In this document: in pieces, positions 1 to 8,935 of the stretch | How the letters are laid out: each line of letters begins with the position of its first letter | Numbering within the stretch: the stretch's first letter is position 1 | NCBI GenBank assembly: GCA_037479115.1 | Contig: JBBFLK010000026.1 | Coordinates: 1 to 37,097 of the forward strand | DNA: 37,097 bases | Source of the DNA: Anaerohalosphaeraceae bacterium | Lineage (GTDB): Bacteria; Planctomycetota; Phycisphaerae; Sedimentisphaerales; Anaerohalosphaeraceae | Direction: 5' to 3' | Translations under genes and position numbers: made by a program | Notes under the pieces: generated by a model | Databases searched by the model: none | The model's input: only the letters and a program-made list of their open reading frames with translations | What the model was told of the DNA's origin: nothing

Positions 1-90
1 AAGTGAAGGGAGTTGTAACTCCTGTTGACAAAAAACACGCTTTCAGAGATGACGGTGGCCTTCGCGGGAATGGCGATTCGTTTTCTTTTT

Positions 91-110
91 CCCCGCCCTT
101 GCGGGCGGGG
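91..110. repeat. GC-rich hairpin repeat (CCCCGCCC/GGGCGGGG)
   Basis: A perfect 8-bp stem CCCCGCCC (91-98) / GGGCGGGG (103-110) has the loop TTGC and is followed by CTA. The same stem with loop GCCA occurs twice at 34912-34931 and 35077-35096, so this is a dispersed element and not a gene-specific terminator. Confidence 0.7.
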
Positions 111-216
111 CTATCTTCCAGCGGCCAGTGACCAGACGCCAGTGCCCAGCATCCAGCGGCTGGTCGCCGGTCATCCGTGAGCAGTTATCCTTATTCGTGA
201 CTAAATTATTTTAAAA

Positions 217-279
217 AGTTTCTCACAAAGGGGGTTTTTGTGCAATACACAGAGAGGACAAGAAGTTTTTTCTTTCAGA
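217..279 (+). promoter_or_regulatory. Possible degenerate DeoR-type half-sites
   Basis: Two 13-mers, at 217-229 (AGTTTCTCACAAA) and 267-279 (TTTTTCTTTCAGA), each match 10 of 13 positions of the perfect operator half-site AGTTTCTTTCATA found at 7256-7268. Both have the same orientation and their centres lie 50 bp apart. They sit directly upstream of the PL11 genes, so control by the DeoR regulator of this locus is possible. The region is AT-rich, so chance matches cannot be excluded. Confidence 0.25.
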
Positions 280-306
280 GAGTCCCTTTTTGAGAGGCAA
301 AAACGG

Positions 307-2058
307 ATGAACCGAAGAGGATATCTGGGGATTTTTGTTTTTCTTTGCGGTTCGCTGGTGTCGGCAGCCCGGCAGCCCGCGGAGCATTTGGACAGAGGAT
401 TGATTGCTGTGGTTCAGTCCCCTTCGCGGGTGTATCTGGGCTGGCGGCTGCTGAAAACGGACCCGACGGACATCGGCTTTCATCTTTATCGGATTACCGA
501 CGGCGGCGAGCCCGTCAAGCTCAATTCCGAGCCGATTACGGATTCCACGAATTTTGCGGATGACTCCGCCCCGCTGGACAAGCCCAACCGCTGGCGGTTG
601 ACGATAGTTCTCGGCGGGGAAGAAAAGGAGGCGGCGACGGTTGAGCTGCCGGCCAATCCCCCCGTGCGTTCCTATATCTCTATTCCGTTTCAGGGCAGTT
701 ATGTCTGCAGCAAAGTTGCTGTGGCCGACCTGAACGGCGACGGACGATATGATTTTGTCATCAAGCAGCCGCAGCAGACGACCGACCCGGGGGTTTGGCA
801 GAAAAGCACGGATACATTCAAGGTCGAGGCCTATCTTCACGACGGCACGTTTCTGTGGCGCAAAGACCTCGGGTGGAATATTGAACAGGGGATTTGGTGG
901 TCGCCGATGGTGGTCTTTGATTTTGACGGAGACGGCCGGGCGGAGGTTGCCCTTAAGACGGCCCCGACCGATGTCGATTACCGCAACCCCGACGGTCATC
1001 CCTATCCGGGCCGGGTGATGTCCGGGCCGGAGTATGTGTCGCTGCTGGACGGGATGACCGGCCGGGAGCTGGACCGGGCCGACTGGCCCGCCCGCGGACG
1101 CGTGGAGGACTGGGGCGATGAGAAAAACAACCGCGCCTCCCGGCATCTGCTCGGGGCGGCTTATCTGGACGGGGTTCGGCCGAGTCTGATTGTTTTGCGG
1201 GGCACTTATACGCGAATGCGTGTGGATGCTTATAACGTGGCTGGCCGCAAACTGCAGAAGGTCTGGAGCTGGGACGGCGATGAAGAGGTGCCGCCGGTGC
1301 GCGGACAGGGCATGCACGGAATGCATGCGGCGGATGTGGACGGCGACGGACGGGATGAAATCATTCTGGGGGCGGCGGTGCTCGATGACAACGGCAAAAT
1401 CCTCTGGAGTACCGGTCTGGGGCACCCGGACGGCTGTTATGTGACGGATATTTATCCGCAGCGGCCGGGCCTGGAAATTCTATACGGCATCGAGCCGCCG
1501 CAGGAGAAAAACGGCATTTGTATCGTAGATGCCAAAACAGGCGAGATTCTCTGGGGCTGTGAGCATCCAACGGTGCACGTGCACAGCCAGGGCCTGTTCG
1601 GCGAGTTTGATCCGGACAATCCCGGATACGAGTTTTATACAGGCGAAAAGGACCGCTCCCGACACTGGACGTACAGTGTGGACGGACGTCTGCTTTCAGA
1701 GGAATCGATGAGCACGCTGGCGCCGACGCCGCTGTATTGGCTGGATGGGCCTCTGAAGATGATTGCCGAACAGGGCCAAATCCGCCGGTATAAGGGCGAA
1801 GCGGTGGGCCGATATGAAGGGCGCATTTTGGCTGTGGCGGATATTCTGGGCGACTGGCGGGAGGAATTGATTACAGCGGTGCCGGGCGAACTGCGGATTT
1901 ATACAACGACGCATCTGTCCCGACAGCGCCGGATGCCGCTGATGCAGGATGCGATTTATCGGCTGGATGTCGCGATGGTTTCGATGGGTTATTTTTATCC
2001 GCCGCAGCTGAGCGAGTATTTTGCGCTGGATGTCCCGCCGGCGATTCAGAAACCCTGA
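307..2058 (+). CDS. Secreted PL11-family rhamnogalacturonan lyase (divergent copy)
   Basis: The predicted product is a 583-residue exported polysaccharide lyase that would cleave the alternating rhamnose/galacturonate backbone of rhamnogalacturonan I by beta-elimination. The ATG at 307 is chosen because GAGAGG lies 9 bases upstream and the protein then opens with a signal peptide (MNRRGYLGIFVFLCGSLVSA). The mature part starts with the PL11-like EHLDRGLIAV. It carries acidic calcium-type blades: DLNGDGRYDFV, DFDGDGRAEVALKT and DVDGDGRDEIILG, followed by STGLGHPDGCYV. The last replaces the GHGDAMHLAD seen in the neighbouring paralogue, so the active-site region differs. The downstream PL11 gene begins 15 bases after the stop, which suggests co-transcription. 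The family assignment is firm; endo versus exo action and exact substrate are open. Confidence 0.85.
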   Translation: MNRRGYLGIFVFLCGSLVSAARQPAEHLDRGLIAVVQSPSRVYLGWRLLKTDPTDIGFHLYRITDGGEPVKLNSEPITDSTNFADDSAPLDKPNRWRLTIVLGGEEKEAATVELPANPPVRSYISIPFQGSYVCSKVAVADLNGDGRYDFVIKQPQQTTDPGVWQKSTDTFKVEAYLHDGTFLWRKDLGWNIEQGIWWSPMVVFDFDGDGRAEVALKTAPTDVDYRNPDGHPYPGRVMSGPEYVSLLDGMTGRELDRADWPARGRVEDWGDEKNNRASRHLLGAAYLDGVRPSLIVLRGTYTRMRVDAYNVAGRKLQKVWSWDGDEEVPPVRGQGMHGMHAADVDGDGRDEIILGAAVLDDNGKILWSTGLGHPDGCYVTDIYPQRPGLEILYGIEPPQEKNGICIVDAKTGEILWGCEHPTVHVHSQGLFGEFDPDNPGYEFYTGEKDRSRHWTYSVDGRLLSEESMSTLAPTPLYWLDGPLKMIAEQGQIRRYKGEAVGRYEGRILAVADILGDWREELITAVPGELRIYTTTHLSRQRRMPLMQDAIYRLDVAMVSMGYFYPPQLSEYFALDVPPAIQKP

Positions 2059-2073
2059 ATTAGGGGCTTGCCT

Positions 2074-3921
2074 ATGAATGTTCGCTGGATGTGTGTGTGG
2101 ATTTTGCTGACGGGGGCGGGCTTGTCTGCTGCCCCATACCAACGGCAGATGGAAGCGCTTGACCGGGGGCTGGTCGCCCTTGTGGACAAGCCCGGCCGGG
2201 TCTTTCTGAGCTGGAGGATTCTGGGGACCGAGCCGGAGTCGATTGCTTTTGATGTGTATCGGCAGACAGAAGACGGCGAGCCGGTCCGGCTGAATGAAAA
2301 GCCCCTGACCGGCGGAACATGGTTTTCGGATGAGACAGCGGATTTGACGCGGGCGAACCGCTATTTTGTGCGGGCGGTTTTGGACGGGCGTCAGGGGCCG
2401 CCGAGCCGGGCCGCGGAAGTGAAGGCCAATCCGCCGGTGCGTCCGTATCTGTCGATTCCGATTCAGACTCTGCCGCAGCATCGTCCCTCGGATGCGGCGG
2501 TCGGGGATTTGGACGGCGATGGACGTTACGAAATCGTTCTCAAGCAGGAGATGCGTCCGCGGGATAATGCGCACAACGGCTTGACCGGCCAGACCAAACT
2601 GGAGGCGTACGACCTGGACGGGCGGTTTCTGTGGCGGATTGACTTGGGCAAGAATATCCGCGAAGGAGCTCACTATACGCCGTTTATTGTCTATGATTTG
2701 GATGGAGATGGGCGGGCGGAGGTTGCGGTGCGCACAGCCGACGGCACGGTGGACGGCACCGGCAAGGTCATCGGCGACCCGAATGCCGACTGGCGCGATG
2801 AGAACGGACGAATCCTCCGCGGTCCGGAGTATCTGACGATTTTTGACGGGCGCACCGGTGCGGAACTGGTGACAGTCCCCTATATTCCGCCGCGCGGAAA
2901 TGTGCGGGACTGGGGCGATGCAACCGGCAACCGTTCAGACCGTTTTCTGGCCTGTGTCGCGTATCTGGACGGGGAGCGTCCTTCGCTGGTGATGTGCCGC
3001 GGCTATTATACGCGGACGGTGCTGGCGGCCTGGAACTGGCGGGATGGGAAATTGACGAATCTGTGGGTTTTTGACAGCGATGCGGGCCCGGAGAGCAATC
3101 GGGCCTACCGCGGACAGGGCAATCATAACCTGGCGGTCGGCGATGTGGACGGCGACGGCAAAGACGAAATCCTCTACGGGGCCTGTGCGATCGACCACGA
3201 CGGCAGGGGCCTGTATTCCACCGGTTTGGGACACGGGGATGCGATGCATCTGGCGGATATTGACCCGGACCGGCCTGGGCTGGAAATCTTTGCCATCCAT
3301 GAAAACCCGCGTCATCCGAACGGGGCCAATCTGCGGGATGCGGCGACCGGAAAGGTCCTTTGGGGGCTGGAATCGAAAGATGCTGTGCGGGGCGTCGCAA
3401 TGGATATTGACCCGCGGCATCGGGGATATGAATGCTGGGCCTTCGGCAGCGGTTTGCAGGGCTTGTATAACTGCAAAGGAGAAAAGATTGCCGAGCGTTC
3501 GCCCCGCTCCTGCAATATGGGGATATGGTGGGACGGCGACCTGCTGCGGGAGCTGCTCAACGGGACGCGCATTACAAAGTGGGATTTCGAAAATCTGACG
3601 GAAACGATTCTGCTGGACGGCTGGGATTATGACTGTGTCCGCGTAAACGGCTCCAAATCCACGCCTTGTTTTTACGGGGATATTCTGGGCGACTGGCGGG
3701 AGGAGGTTATCTGGCCGACGCTGGACGGCAAAGAGCTTCGCATCTTTGTTTCGACGCATCCGACGGAGCATCGGTTTATTACCCTGATGCACGACCCGAT
3801 TTATCGGCTCAGCGCCGCCTGGCAGAATGTCGGCTATAACCAGCCGACACAGGTGAGTTTTTATCTGGGCGAGGGGATGTCCGCTCCGCCCCGTCCCAAA
3901 ATAAAAACCCCCAGGCCCTGA
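2074..3921 (+). CDS. Secreted PL11-family rhamnogalacturonan lyase (YesW/YesX-like)
   Basis: The predicted product is a 615-residue secreted rhamnogalacturonan lyase of the family that includes Bacillus YesW and YesX. The ATG at 2074 has AGGGG at 2062-2066 as ribosome binding site and gives a signal peptide ending near LSAAPYQ. An in-frame TTG at 2068 is a weaker alternative. After DRGLVAL come propeller blades with calcium-type loops: DLDGDGRYEIVLKQE, DLDGDGRAEVAVRTADGT and DVDGDGKDEILYGACAID, then STGLGHGDAMHLADIDPDRPG, and later GDILGDWREEVIWP and IYRLSAAWQNVGYNQPTQ near the end. These match canonical PL11 enzymes better than the upstream copy. The two genes are tandem paralogues that have diverged strongly and may divide endo- and exo-lyase work. 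The gene is convergent with the E1 gene on the other strand. Confidence 0.92.
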   Translation: MNVRWMCVWILLTGAGLSAAPYQRQMEALDRGLVALVDKPGRVFLSWRILGTEPESIAFDVYRQTEDGEPVRLNEKPLTGGTWFSDETADLTRANRYFVRAVLDGRQGPPSRAAEVKANPPVRPYLSIPIQTLPQHRPSDAAVGDLDGDGRYEIVLKQEMRPRDNAHNGLTGQTKLEAYDLDGRFLWRIDLGKNIREGAHYTPFIVYDLDGDGRAEVAVRTADGTVDGTGKVIGDPNADWRDENGRILRGPEYLTIFDGRTGAELVTVPYIPPRGNVRDWGDATGNRSDRFLACVAYLDGERPSLVMCRGYYTRTVLAAWNWRDGKLTNLWVFDSDAGPESNRAYRGQGNHNLAVGDVDGDGKDEILYGACAIDHDGRGLYSTGLGHGDAMHLADIDPDRPGLEIFAIHENPRHPNGANLRDAATGKVLWGLESKDAVRGVAMDIDPRHRGYECWAFGSGLQGLYNCKGEKIAERSPRSCNMGIWWDGDLLRELLNGTRITKWDFENLTETILLDGWDYDCVRVNGSKSTPCFYGDILGDWREEVIWPTLDGKELRIFVSTHPTEHRFITLMHDPIYRLSAAWQNVGYNQPTQVSFYLGEGMSAPPRPKIKTPRP

Positions 3922-3942
3922 AAAACCCGGGGGCGGAGGGGG
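3908..3942. terminator. Possible weak terminator between convergent genes
   Basis: CCCCC (3908-3912), inside the last codons of the second PL11 gene, can pair with GGGGG (3929-3933), followed by a G-rich stretch and TATTGTTTTG. The position between two convergent genes (stops at 3921 and 3957) fits a terminator. The stem is short and the T tract is poor, so this is tentative. Confidence 0.35.
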
Positions 3943-3956
3943 TATTGTTTTGTCCG

Positions 3957-6428
3957 CTACACGCCTTCGCGGTTTCGGCGAAGCAGTTCCTCGCGGCTGC
4001 AGACCCGCTGGACGGTATAGCCCTTCAGCGGGAGGATATGTTCGTGAATCATATCCAGAAAGTCCGACGGATAGGGGAAGAAGGCGTCCTCGATTTCATC
4101 CGGCGGCGTAATCCAGTTGCGGGCGCCTAAAACGGCCGGCGGCGCATCCAGTTCATCGAAGGCCAGCTGGGTGATGGTGGAGGCCATTGTGTGCAGATAG
4201 CTGCCGCGTTCGCAGGCGTCGGAGGCCAGCAGAATCTTTCGGGTTTTGCAGACGGACTCGAGCACCAGCGAATAATCGAAGGGCACCAGCGAGCGGGCAT
4301 CGATAATCTCGCAGGACAGGCCGTAGCGGTCTTCGAGGATTTTGGCGGCCTCGATGGCGCGGTACAGGGTGGCGCCGATGGTCAGGATGGTCAGGTCTTT
4401 GCCTTGTTTGCGCAGGGCCGGCTGACCGAAGGGCACTTCGTAATATCCTTCCGGCACACCGCCCGGGTGAAACTCTTCGGCGATGCCGTACAGCCGCTGG
4501 CTTTCGAAGAAGACCACAGGGTCCGTGCCGACCAGGGCCGAATACATCAGCCCTTTGGCGTCGTAGGGTGTGGCGGGGAAGACGACCTTCAGACCCGGCA
4601 GATGGGCGCACAGCGAGGTCCAGTCCTGGCTGTGCTGGGCGCCGTATTTGCTGCCGACGGAGACACGCAGCACAACCGGCATTTTCAACAGGCCGCCGCT
4701 CATCGACTGCCATTTGCACAGCTGGTTGAAGACCTCATCACCGGCGCGGCCCAGAAAATCGCAGTACATCAGCTCCACGAGGGCCCGGCCGCCTTCGAGG
4801 GCGTAGCCGACCGCCGAGCCGACAATGGCGCCCTCGGCAATCGGCGTATTGAAAAGCCGATGATACGGCAGGGCCTCCGTAAGGCCCCGATAGACGGCAA
4901 ACGCTCCGCCCCAGTCGCGGTTTTCTTCGCCGTAGGCAACCAGCGTCGGGTCTGTATAGAACCGGTCGAGGATGGCTTCAAACAGTGCATCGCGGAAGAC
5001 AACACAGCGGCTGTCTTTGAGCCGCTGGCCCGCTGCATCAAAGGCGCTGCGGCTTTTGTCTTTCAGACTGAGGATTCGCGGGTTTTGTTCCTTCGGCAGG
5101 AGCGTTTCGGGGGTTCGGCTCGGGTCCATCGACTCAACACGCTGGTTGGAGAACATCGTCTGGTCGAGCAGGCAGCGATGCTTTTTGAGGTCGGCGCGGG
5201 GAGAAATGCTCAAGTCCACCGCTTTTTTGCAGGCCTTGTAAATCAGTTTTTCGGCTTTTTGCCGAATCTCGTCGATGGTCTGCTGCGTGCAGATGCCCGC
5301 TTCGACGAGGTCTTTGGCGTAGTGGACTGTCGGGTCCTGCTCCAGCCAGGCCTGGACCTCTTCTTTGTCGCGATAGCTGCTCTGGTCGGAGGGAGAATGG
5401 CCGCTGTATCGGTAGGTGATGGTATCCAGCAGGACCGGGCCGCCGCCCTGATTGAGGATTTCTTTTTTGCGGAGGATGGCGTCAGCGACCGCCAGCGGAT
5501 TAAAGCCGTCCACGCGTTCGGCGTGCATCTGTTCGGGGTTAACGCCGGCGCCAAGCCGTGCCAGGACGCCGAACCCCATGGTTTCGCCCTGCGGCTGGCC
5601 GCCCATCCCGTAGAAGTTGTTCATAAAATTGAAAATCAGCGGCAGCCCTCCTCGATACGGCGGCTGCCAGAGGGTTTTGTATTGGTCCATGGCGGCCAGA
5701 CAGATGCCTTCCCAGACCGGCCCGCAGGAGGAGGAGGCGTCGCCGATATTGGCGATGACAATGCCGTTTTTGCGGTTGATTTTTTTGTAGAGGGCCGCCC
5801 CGACAGCGATGTCGCCGGAGCCGCCGACGATGGCGTTGTTGGGATAGACCCCGAACGGCGGGAAGAAGGCGTGCATCGAGCCGCCCATTCCTTTGTTGAA
5901 GCCCGCCTCCCTTCCGAAGATTTCCGCCAGAGTTCCGTAAATCAGGAAATCAATCGCCAAATCTTTGATGGAGCCCTCGGCATCCTTTTCAACGACGCGA
6001 AGGCACTCGCCGTCAAAGTAGGTCTTCATGATTTTCATCAGGTCGGCGTCATCGAGTTTTTCGATGGCCGACAGCCCTTTGGCGAGGATTTCGCCGTGGC
6101 TGCGGTGGCTGCCGTAGATGTGGTCGTCGATGTTCAGGTGAAAGGCCATTCCGACGGCGGCGGCTTCCTGACCGAGCGACAGGTGCGCCGGTCCCTTGTG
6201 GTTGTATTCAATCCCCTGATAGGAGCCGCGGAGTTTGATTTCGTTGAGCATCGTTTCGAAGGTGCGGATAATCATCATATCCCGCTGAATCCGCACCAGC
6301 TGCTCACGGCTGTAGCGGCTTTGCTCCTCGCGGATGCTTTTTTGGTATTGGTTGAGGGGAATCGGCTGAAACTGAAGCCAGCCGGGGGCTCGGTTTTCTT
6401 TCGGACAAATGCGAATGGATTTGGGCAT
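3957..6428 (-). CDS. 2-oxo acid dehydrogenase E1, fused alpha-beta subunits
   Basis: This 823-residue protein is a thiamine-diphosphate dependent E1 with both subunits in one chain. The alpha half (about 40-400) has [28 protein letters not shown] and the ThDP/Mg motif G229-D230-A231 ... N270-N271. The third motif residue is Ala where Gly is usual, and the motif is stretched by about 12 residues ([15 protein letters not shown]). A linker (about 410-480) leads to the beta half, with [41 protein letters not shown] and a C-terminal transketolase-type domain. The ATG follows GAGGT with a 6-7 base spacer. The gene lies 16 bases downstream of the DeoR regulator and is probably co-transcribed with it. 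E2 and E3 start the divergent rhamnose operon. The substrate cannot be read from sequence: pyruvate is the default, and an acetoin-like or branched 2-oxo acid is possible. Confidence 0.88.
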   Translation of the reverse strand: MPKSIRICPKENRAPGWLQFQPIPLNQYQKSIREEQSRYSREQLVRIQRDMMIIRTFETMLNEIKLRGSYQGIEYNHKGPAHLSLGQEAAAVGMAFHLNIDDHIYGSHRSHGEILAKGLSAIEKLDDADLMKIMKTYFDGECLRVVEKDAEGSIKDLAIDFLIYGTLAEIFGREAGFNKGMGGSMHAFFPPFGVYPNNAIVGGSGDIAVGAALYKKINRKNGIVIANIGDASSSCGPVWEGICLAAMDQYKTLWQPPYRGGLPLIFNFMNNFYGMGGQPQGETMGFGVLARLGAGVNPEQMHAERVDGFNPLAVADAILRKKEILNQGGGPVLLDTITYRYSGHSPSDQSSYRDKEEVQAWLEQDPTVHYAKDLVEAGICTQQTIDEIRQKAEKLIYKACKKAVDLSISPRADLKKHRCLLDQTMFSNQRVESMDPSRTPETLLPKEQNPRILSLKDKSRSAFDAAGQRLKDSRCVVFRDALFEAILDRFYTDPTLVAYGEENRDWGGAFAVYRGLTEALPYHRLFNTPIAEGAIVGSAVGYALEGGRALVELMYCDFLGRAGDEVFNQLCKWQSMSGGLLKMPVVLRVSVGSKYGAQHSQDWTSLCAHLPGLKVVFPATPYDAKGLMYSALVGTDPVVFFESQRLYGIAEEFHPGGVPEGYYEVPFGQPALRKQGKDLTILTIGATLYRAIEAAKILEDRYGLSCEIIDARSLVPFDYSLVLESVCKTRKILLASDACERGSYLHTMASTITQLAFDELDAPPAVLGARNWITPPDEIEDAFFPYPSDFLDMIHEHILPLKGYTVQRVCSREELLRRNREGV

Positions 6429-6444
6429 AAAAAGACCTCGTATG

Positions 6445-7209
6445 TTAATATTTTGGATACAGGACGTTTATCTGATGACGATGAAAGAAGTCCATCCAGT
6501 TGGATTCCGGTTTCTTTTCGGTAATGACGGCCGAAAGCATCTGCAGGTCGATGATTTTGTAGAGCGCGGGGCGGTCGAATTTGCTGCTGTCGGCCAGGAG
6601 GATGCATTCGCGGGCGTTGCGGGCCGCCAGCCGAAGCAGATGGGCGCTTTCGATGTCGATGGAGGTCAGCCCGAAGTCCTGGCTGATGCCGTCGGTGCCG
6701 AGGAAGGCCCGATAGCCGCGCAGCCGCTCGATGGTTTCGGAGGCCAGCGGCCCGACGGTATCCATCCGTTCGGGGCGGTACTGTCCGCCCAGCAGGAGCA
6801 CGTCGATGCCGGGGGACTGAAGTTCGAGGGCCGTGCGGACGGAATTGACGATGACGGACAGTCCCTTGCGTCCCCGCAGGTAGGCGGCCATTCCAAAGCA
6901 GGTAGTGCCCGACCCGATAAAGATTTGGTCGCCGTCCTGGACGAGGTTGGCCGCCAGCTGAGCGATGACGCGTTTGGCCTCGATGTTGCGCATTGATTTG
7001 GACAGGAAGGAATAGTCGGAGTTTCGCGCGACCGCAGCGCCCCCTCGCGACAGTTCGAGCAGTCCTTCGGCGGCCAGATTGTGCAGGTCTCGACGAACCG
7101 TTGCTTCAGACACCTTCAGGTGTTCAGCCAGCTGCCGAATGCTCACGTGTCCCTGCCGGTAGGCAAGGGTCAGAATGCCTTCTCGTCTTTGCTGAATTGT
7201 GGGAATCAT
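6445..7209 (-). CDS. DeoR-family transcriptional regulator
   Basis: This 254-residue regulator has an N-terminal winged helix ([37 protein letters not shown] in outline) and a C-terminal DeoR sensor domain of the isomerase-like fold, with [14 protein letters not shown] and FLGTDGI motifs that in this family bind phosphorylated sugars. The ATG at 7209 gives the usual MIPxxQRRxxIL start; an in-frame GTG at 7224 would add five residues. It is transcribed away from the E2-led rhamnose operon and ahead of the E1 gene. A perfect inverted repeat in the shared promoter region is the likely operator. By family precedent it should be a repressor released by a pathway sugar phosphate such as rhamnulose-1-phosphate. 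That ligand is inference. Confidence 0.93.
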   Translation of the reverse strand: MIPTIQQRREGILTLAYRQGHVSIRQLAEHLKVSEATVRRDLHNLAAEGLLELSRGGAAVARNSDYSFLSKSMRNIEAKRVIAQLAANLVQDGDQIFIGSGTTCFGMAAYLRGRKGLSVIVNSVRTALELQSPGIDVLLLGGQYRPERMDTVGPLASETIERLRGYRAFLGTDGISQDFGLTSIDIESAHLLRLAARNARECILLADSSKFDRPALYKIIDLQMLSAVITEKKPESNWMDFFHRHQINVLYPKY

Positions 7210-7246
7210 AACTCTTTTGTTCACAGTGCTGCCGCTTTATCAGTAT

Positions 7247-7275
7247 AATTAAACGAGTTTCTTTCATAAAATCAA
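7247..7275 (-). promoter_or_regulatory. Candidate promoter of deoR-E1 operon
   Basis: Read on the minus strand, TTGATT (complement of 7270-7275) and TTAATT (complement of 7247-7252) are separated by 17 bases. The left half of the inverted repeat (7256-7268) lies within that spacer. A second -10-like hexamer, TATACT (complement of 7242-7247), overlaps. The assignment rests on similarity to the sigma-70 consensus only. Confidence 0.4.
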
Positions 7276-7315
7276 CAGAAAATTGAAAAAATATGCTTGA
7301 AATATGAAAGAAACT
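7256..7315. promoter_or_regulatory. Perfect 13-bp inverted repeat, likely DeoR operator
   Basis: AGTTTCTTTCATA (7256-7268) is repeated as its exact reverse complement TATGAAAGAAACT (7303-7315), with a 34-base AT-rich spacer. The GAAAGAAA-type core resembles sites known for DeoR-family sugar regulators. Each half lies in the -35/-10 spacer of one of the two candidate divergent promoters, so binding to both halves, perhaps with looping across the 47-bp centre distance, would shut off both directions. Confidence 0.7.
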
Positions 7316-7323
7316 GATATATT
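7297..7323 (+). promoter_or_regulatory. Candidate promoter of the E2-led rhamnose operon
   Basis: TTGAAA (7297-7302) is followed after 15 bases by TATATT (7318-7323). The right half of the inverted repeat (7303-7315) occupies the spacer. The short spacing makes the exact hexamers uncertain. Transcripts from here would begin about 30 bases before the E2 start codon. Confidence 0.4.
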
Positions 7324-7362
7324 TTTGAAAGCCAAAGAATCTTTTTTTGAAAAGGACATCGG

Positions 7363-8922
7363 ATGTTGTTGATAAAGATACCCCTGAAACTGCGTTCATC
7401 CGAAGCAGTCATTGACCGATGGGCGGCCGAAGAAAAGAAACCTGTTCGAAAAGGGCAGCCGCTTTTCTTTTTGAAAAGTGCAGACGAAATTGTGGAGATT
7501 CAATGTCCTCAGGACGCATTTCTTCTGAAGATTCTTGAACCGGAGGGGGCTTGGGTTGCAAGCGGACAAGCCGCCGCTGTAATCGGAAACCAAAGTGAAG
7601 ACGCTTCTTCGCTTAAGATGCTTTATGATAAGGACATAGAAAAAAAATCTGAACCAATTGAATCGGTTTCAGACCTAAAAGAAATCCCCTCACAACCCAA
7701 AGAGGTCAAAATGGCTCCTCAATCTGCTCCTTCAATTCCCGCCGGAAAGGTTATTCCTGTTTTAATGCCGCAGGCAGGCCAAACGATGGAGGAAGGAACG
7801 CTGCTGGCCTGGAAGGTCAAAGAAGGGGACCGGATTTCTGTCGGACAGGTCATTTTTGAGATAGAGACCGACAAGGCCACGATGGAGGTCGAGGCGGTTG
7901 AGGCGGGTCGGCTGGCGAAAATCGTTGTCCGAGAAGGCCAGACTGTACCGGTCAAGACGCCCGTGGCGTATCTGGCGGAGAACGATGCGGATGTGGAGGC
8001 ATATTTGGCGGCTCAATCCGGCGGGCAGCCGGCCGCCGCCGAGCCCAAAGAAGCTCCGGCCGCAAAAACCCCGGCGTATGAGGGTGTTCAAACGGCTCCG
8101 GCGCAGGCCGAAAGCGGACGCATCAAGGCCTCGCCTGCCGCCCGAAAGGCCGCGGCCCAGCGGGGGATCGATTTATCGGCGGTTTCCGTCGGTTCCGGAC
8201 CGGGCGGGCGGATTTTGTCCACAGACGTGGCCAAGGCACAGCCCGCTGCCGGAGGTGTTCAGCGAAAATCGATGAGCAAGATGCGTCGGGCGATTGCCAA
8301 TAACCTGCTCTATTCCAAGCAGAATATTCCCCATTTTTACACCAAACTGACGATTCATGCCCAGCCGCTGTTTGAAACATACAAGCAGACCAAGGAAAAA
8401 TACCCCTGCAGCATCAATGATTTTGTTGTGATGGCGGCGGCGAAGGCGATTCGGCAGTATCCGGCTTTTCGCAGCCAGCTGAAGGACAATGAAATTGTTG
8501 AGTTTCCGGATGTGAATATCGGGATTGCCGTCGGCACGGAAGAAGGGCTGACTGTGCCGGTGCTGCTGAAGGCGGACCAGCTGCCGCTGCGGGAGCTGGC
8601 CGTGCGGACCCGCCGGCTGGCGGAAAACGCGCGTCAGGGCAAGCTGGAGGGGGTCGGGCAGGGCATCTTTACCATTACCAATCTGGGGATGTTCGGCGTG
8701 GAGGAGTTTTCGGCGATTATCAATCCGCCGGAGTCGGCGATTTTGGCGGTCGGGGCCGTCCGCGAGGGCGTCTGGGTCGAGAACGGCCTGCTGAAGCCCA
8801 GCCGTCTGATGACGATGATTCTCAGCAGCGACCATCGGATTATCGACGGTGTGCTGGCGGCTCAATTTATGCAGACGCTCAAAAATCTGCTGGAAAATCC
8901 GCAGACGCTGGCGCAGGTCTGA
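7363..8922 (+). CDS. 2-oxo acid dehydrogenase E2, dihydrolipoyl acyltransferase
   Basis: This 519-residue E2 core subunit moves the acyl group from lipoyl to CoA. The ATG at 7363 follows AAGGA with a 6-base spacer. A canonical lipoyl domain (about 128-205) carries ETDKATME with lipoyl lysine K171. It is followed by a Pro/Ala linker, an E3-binding domain (about 253-292, ASPAARKAAAQRGIDLSAV) and the catalytic core (about 300-519) with H491 and D495 in SDHRIIDG. In front lies a second lipoyl-like domain (about 1-77) in which the position of the modified lysine is Asp41 (KSADEIVE), so it cannot be lipoylated there. The first 380 bases are visibly more AT-rich than the rest. It is the first gene of the plus-strand operon, and E3 follows after 13 bases. 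The substrate depends on the divergent E1. Confidence 0.92.
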   Translation: MLLIKIPLKLRSSEAVIDRWAAEEKKPVRKGQPLFFLKSADEIVEIQCPQDAFLLKILEPEGAWVASGQAAAVIGNQSEDASSLKMLYDKDIEKKSEPIESVSDLKEIPSQPKEVKMAPQSAPSIPAGKVIPVLMPQAGQTMEEGTLLAWKVKEGDRISVGQVIFEIETDKATMEVEAVEAGRLAKIVVREGQTVPVKTPVAYLAENDADVEAYLAAQSGGQPAAAEPKEAPAAKTPAYEGVQTAPAQAESGRIKASPAARKAAAQRGIDLSAVSVGSGPGGRILSTDVAKAQPAAGGVQRKSMSKMRRAIANNLLYSKQNIPHFYTKLTIHAQPLFETYKQTKEKYPCSINDFVVMAAAKAIRQYPAFRSQLKDNEIVEFPDVNIGIAVGTEEGLTVPVLLKADQLPLRELAVRTRRLAENARQGKLEGVGQGIFTITNLGMFGVEEFSAIINPPESAILAVGAVREGVWVENGLLKPSRLMTMILSSDHRIIDGVLAAQFMQTLKNLLENPQTLAQV

Positions 8923-8935
8923 ACAGGAGCAAACT

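Larger units (their letters stand above)
1..306. other. Intergenic leader upstream of PL11 genes
   Basis: No convincing gene was found in this stretch. It holds a small palindrome (GGAGTT-GT-AACTCC, 9-22), a GC-rich hairpin (91-110), a block of repetitive words of the type 'gccagtgaccagac' (about 117-165) that recurs in altered form at the right end of the window, and an AT-rich stretch (about 195-275) that should contain the promoter of the PL11 genes. No clear -35/-10 pair could be fixed. An in-frame TTG at 238 would extend the first PL11 protein by 23 residues, but the ATG at 307 is preferred. Confidence 0.6.

Noticed and set aside
4191-6524. Long plus-strand open frame of 777 codons opposite E1
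   Set aside because: It is antisense to a clear E1 gene; its composition reflects the GC-rich third positions of the real gene and shows no domain pattern.
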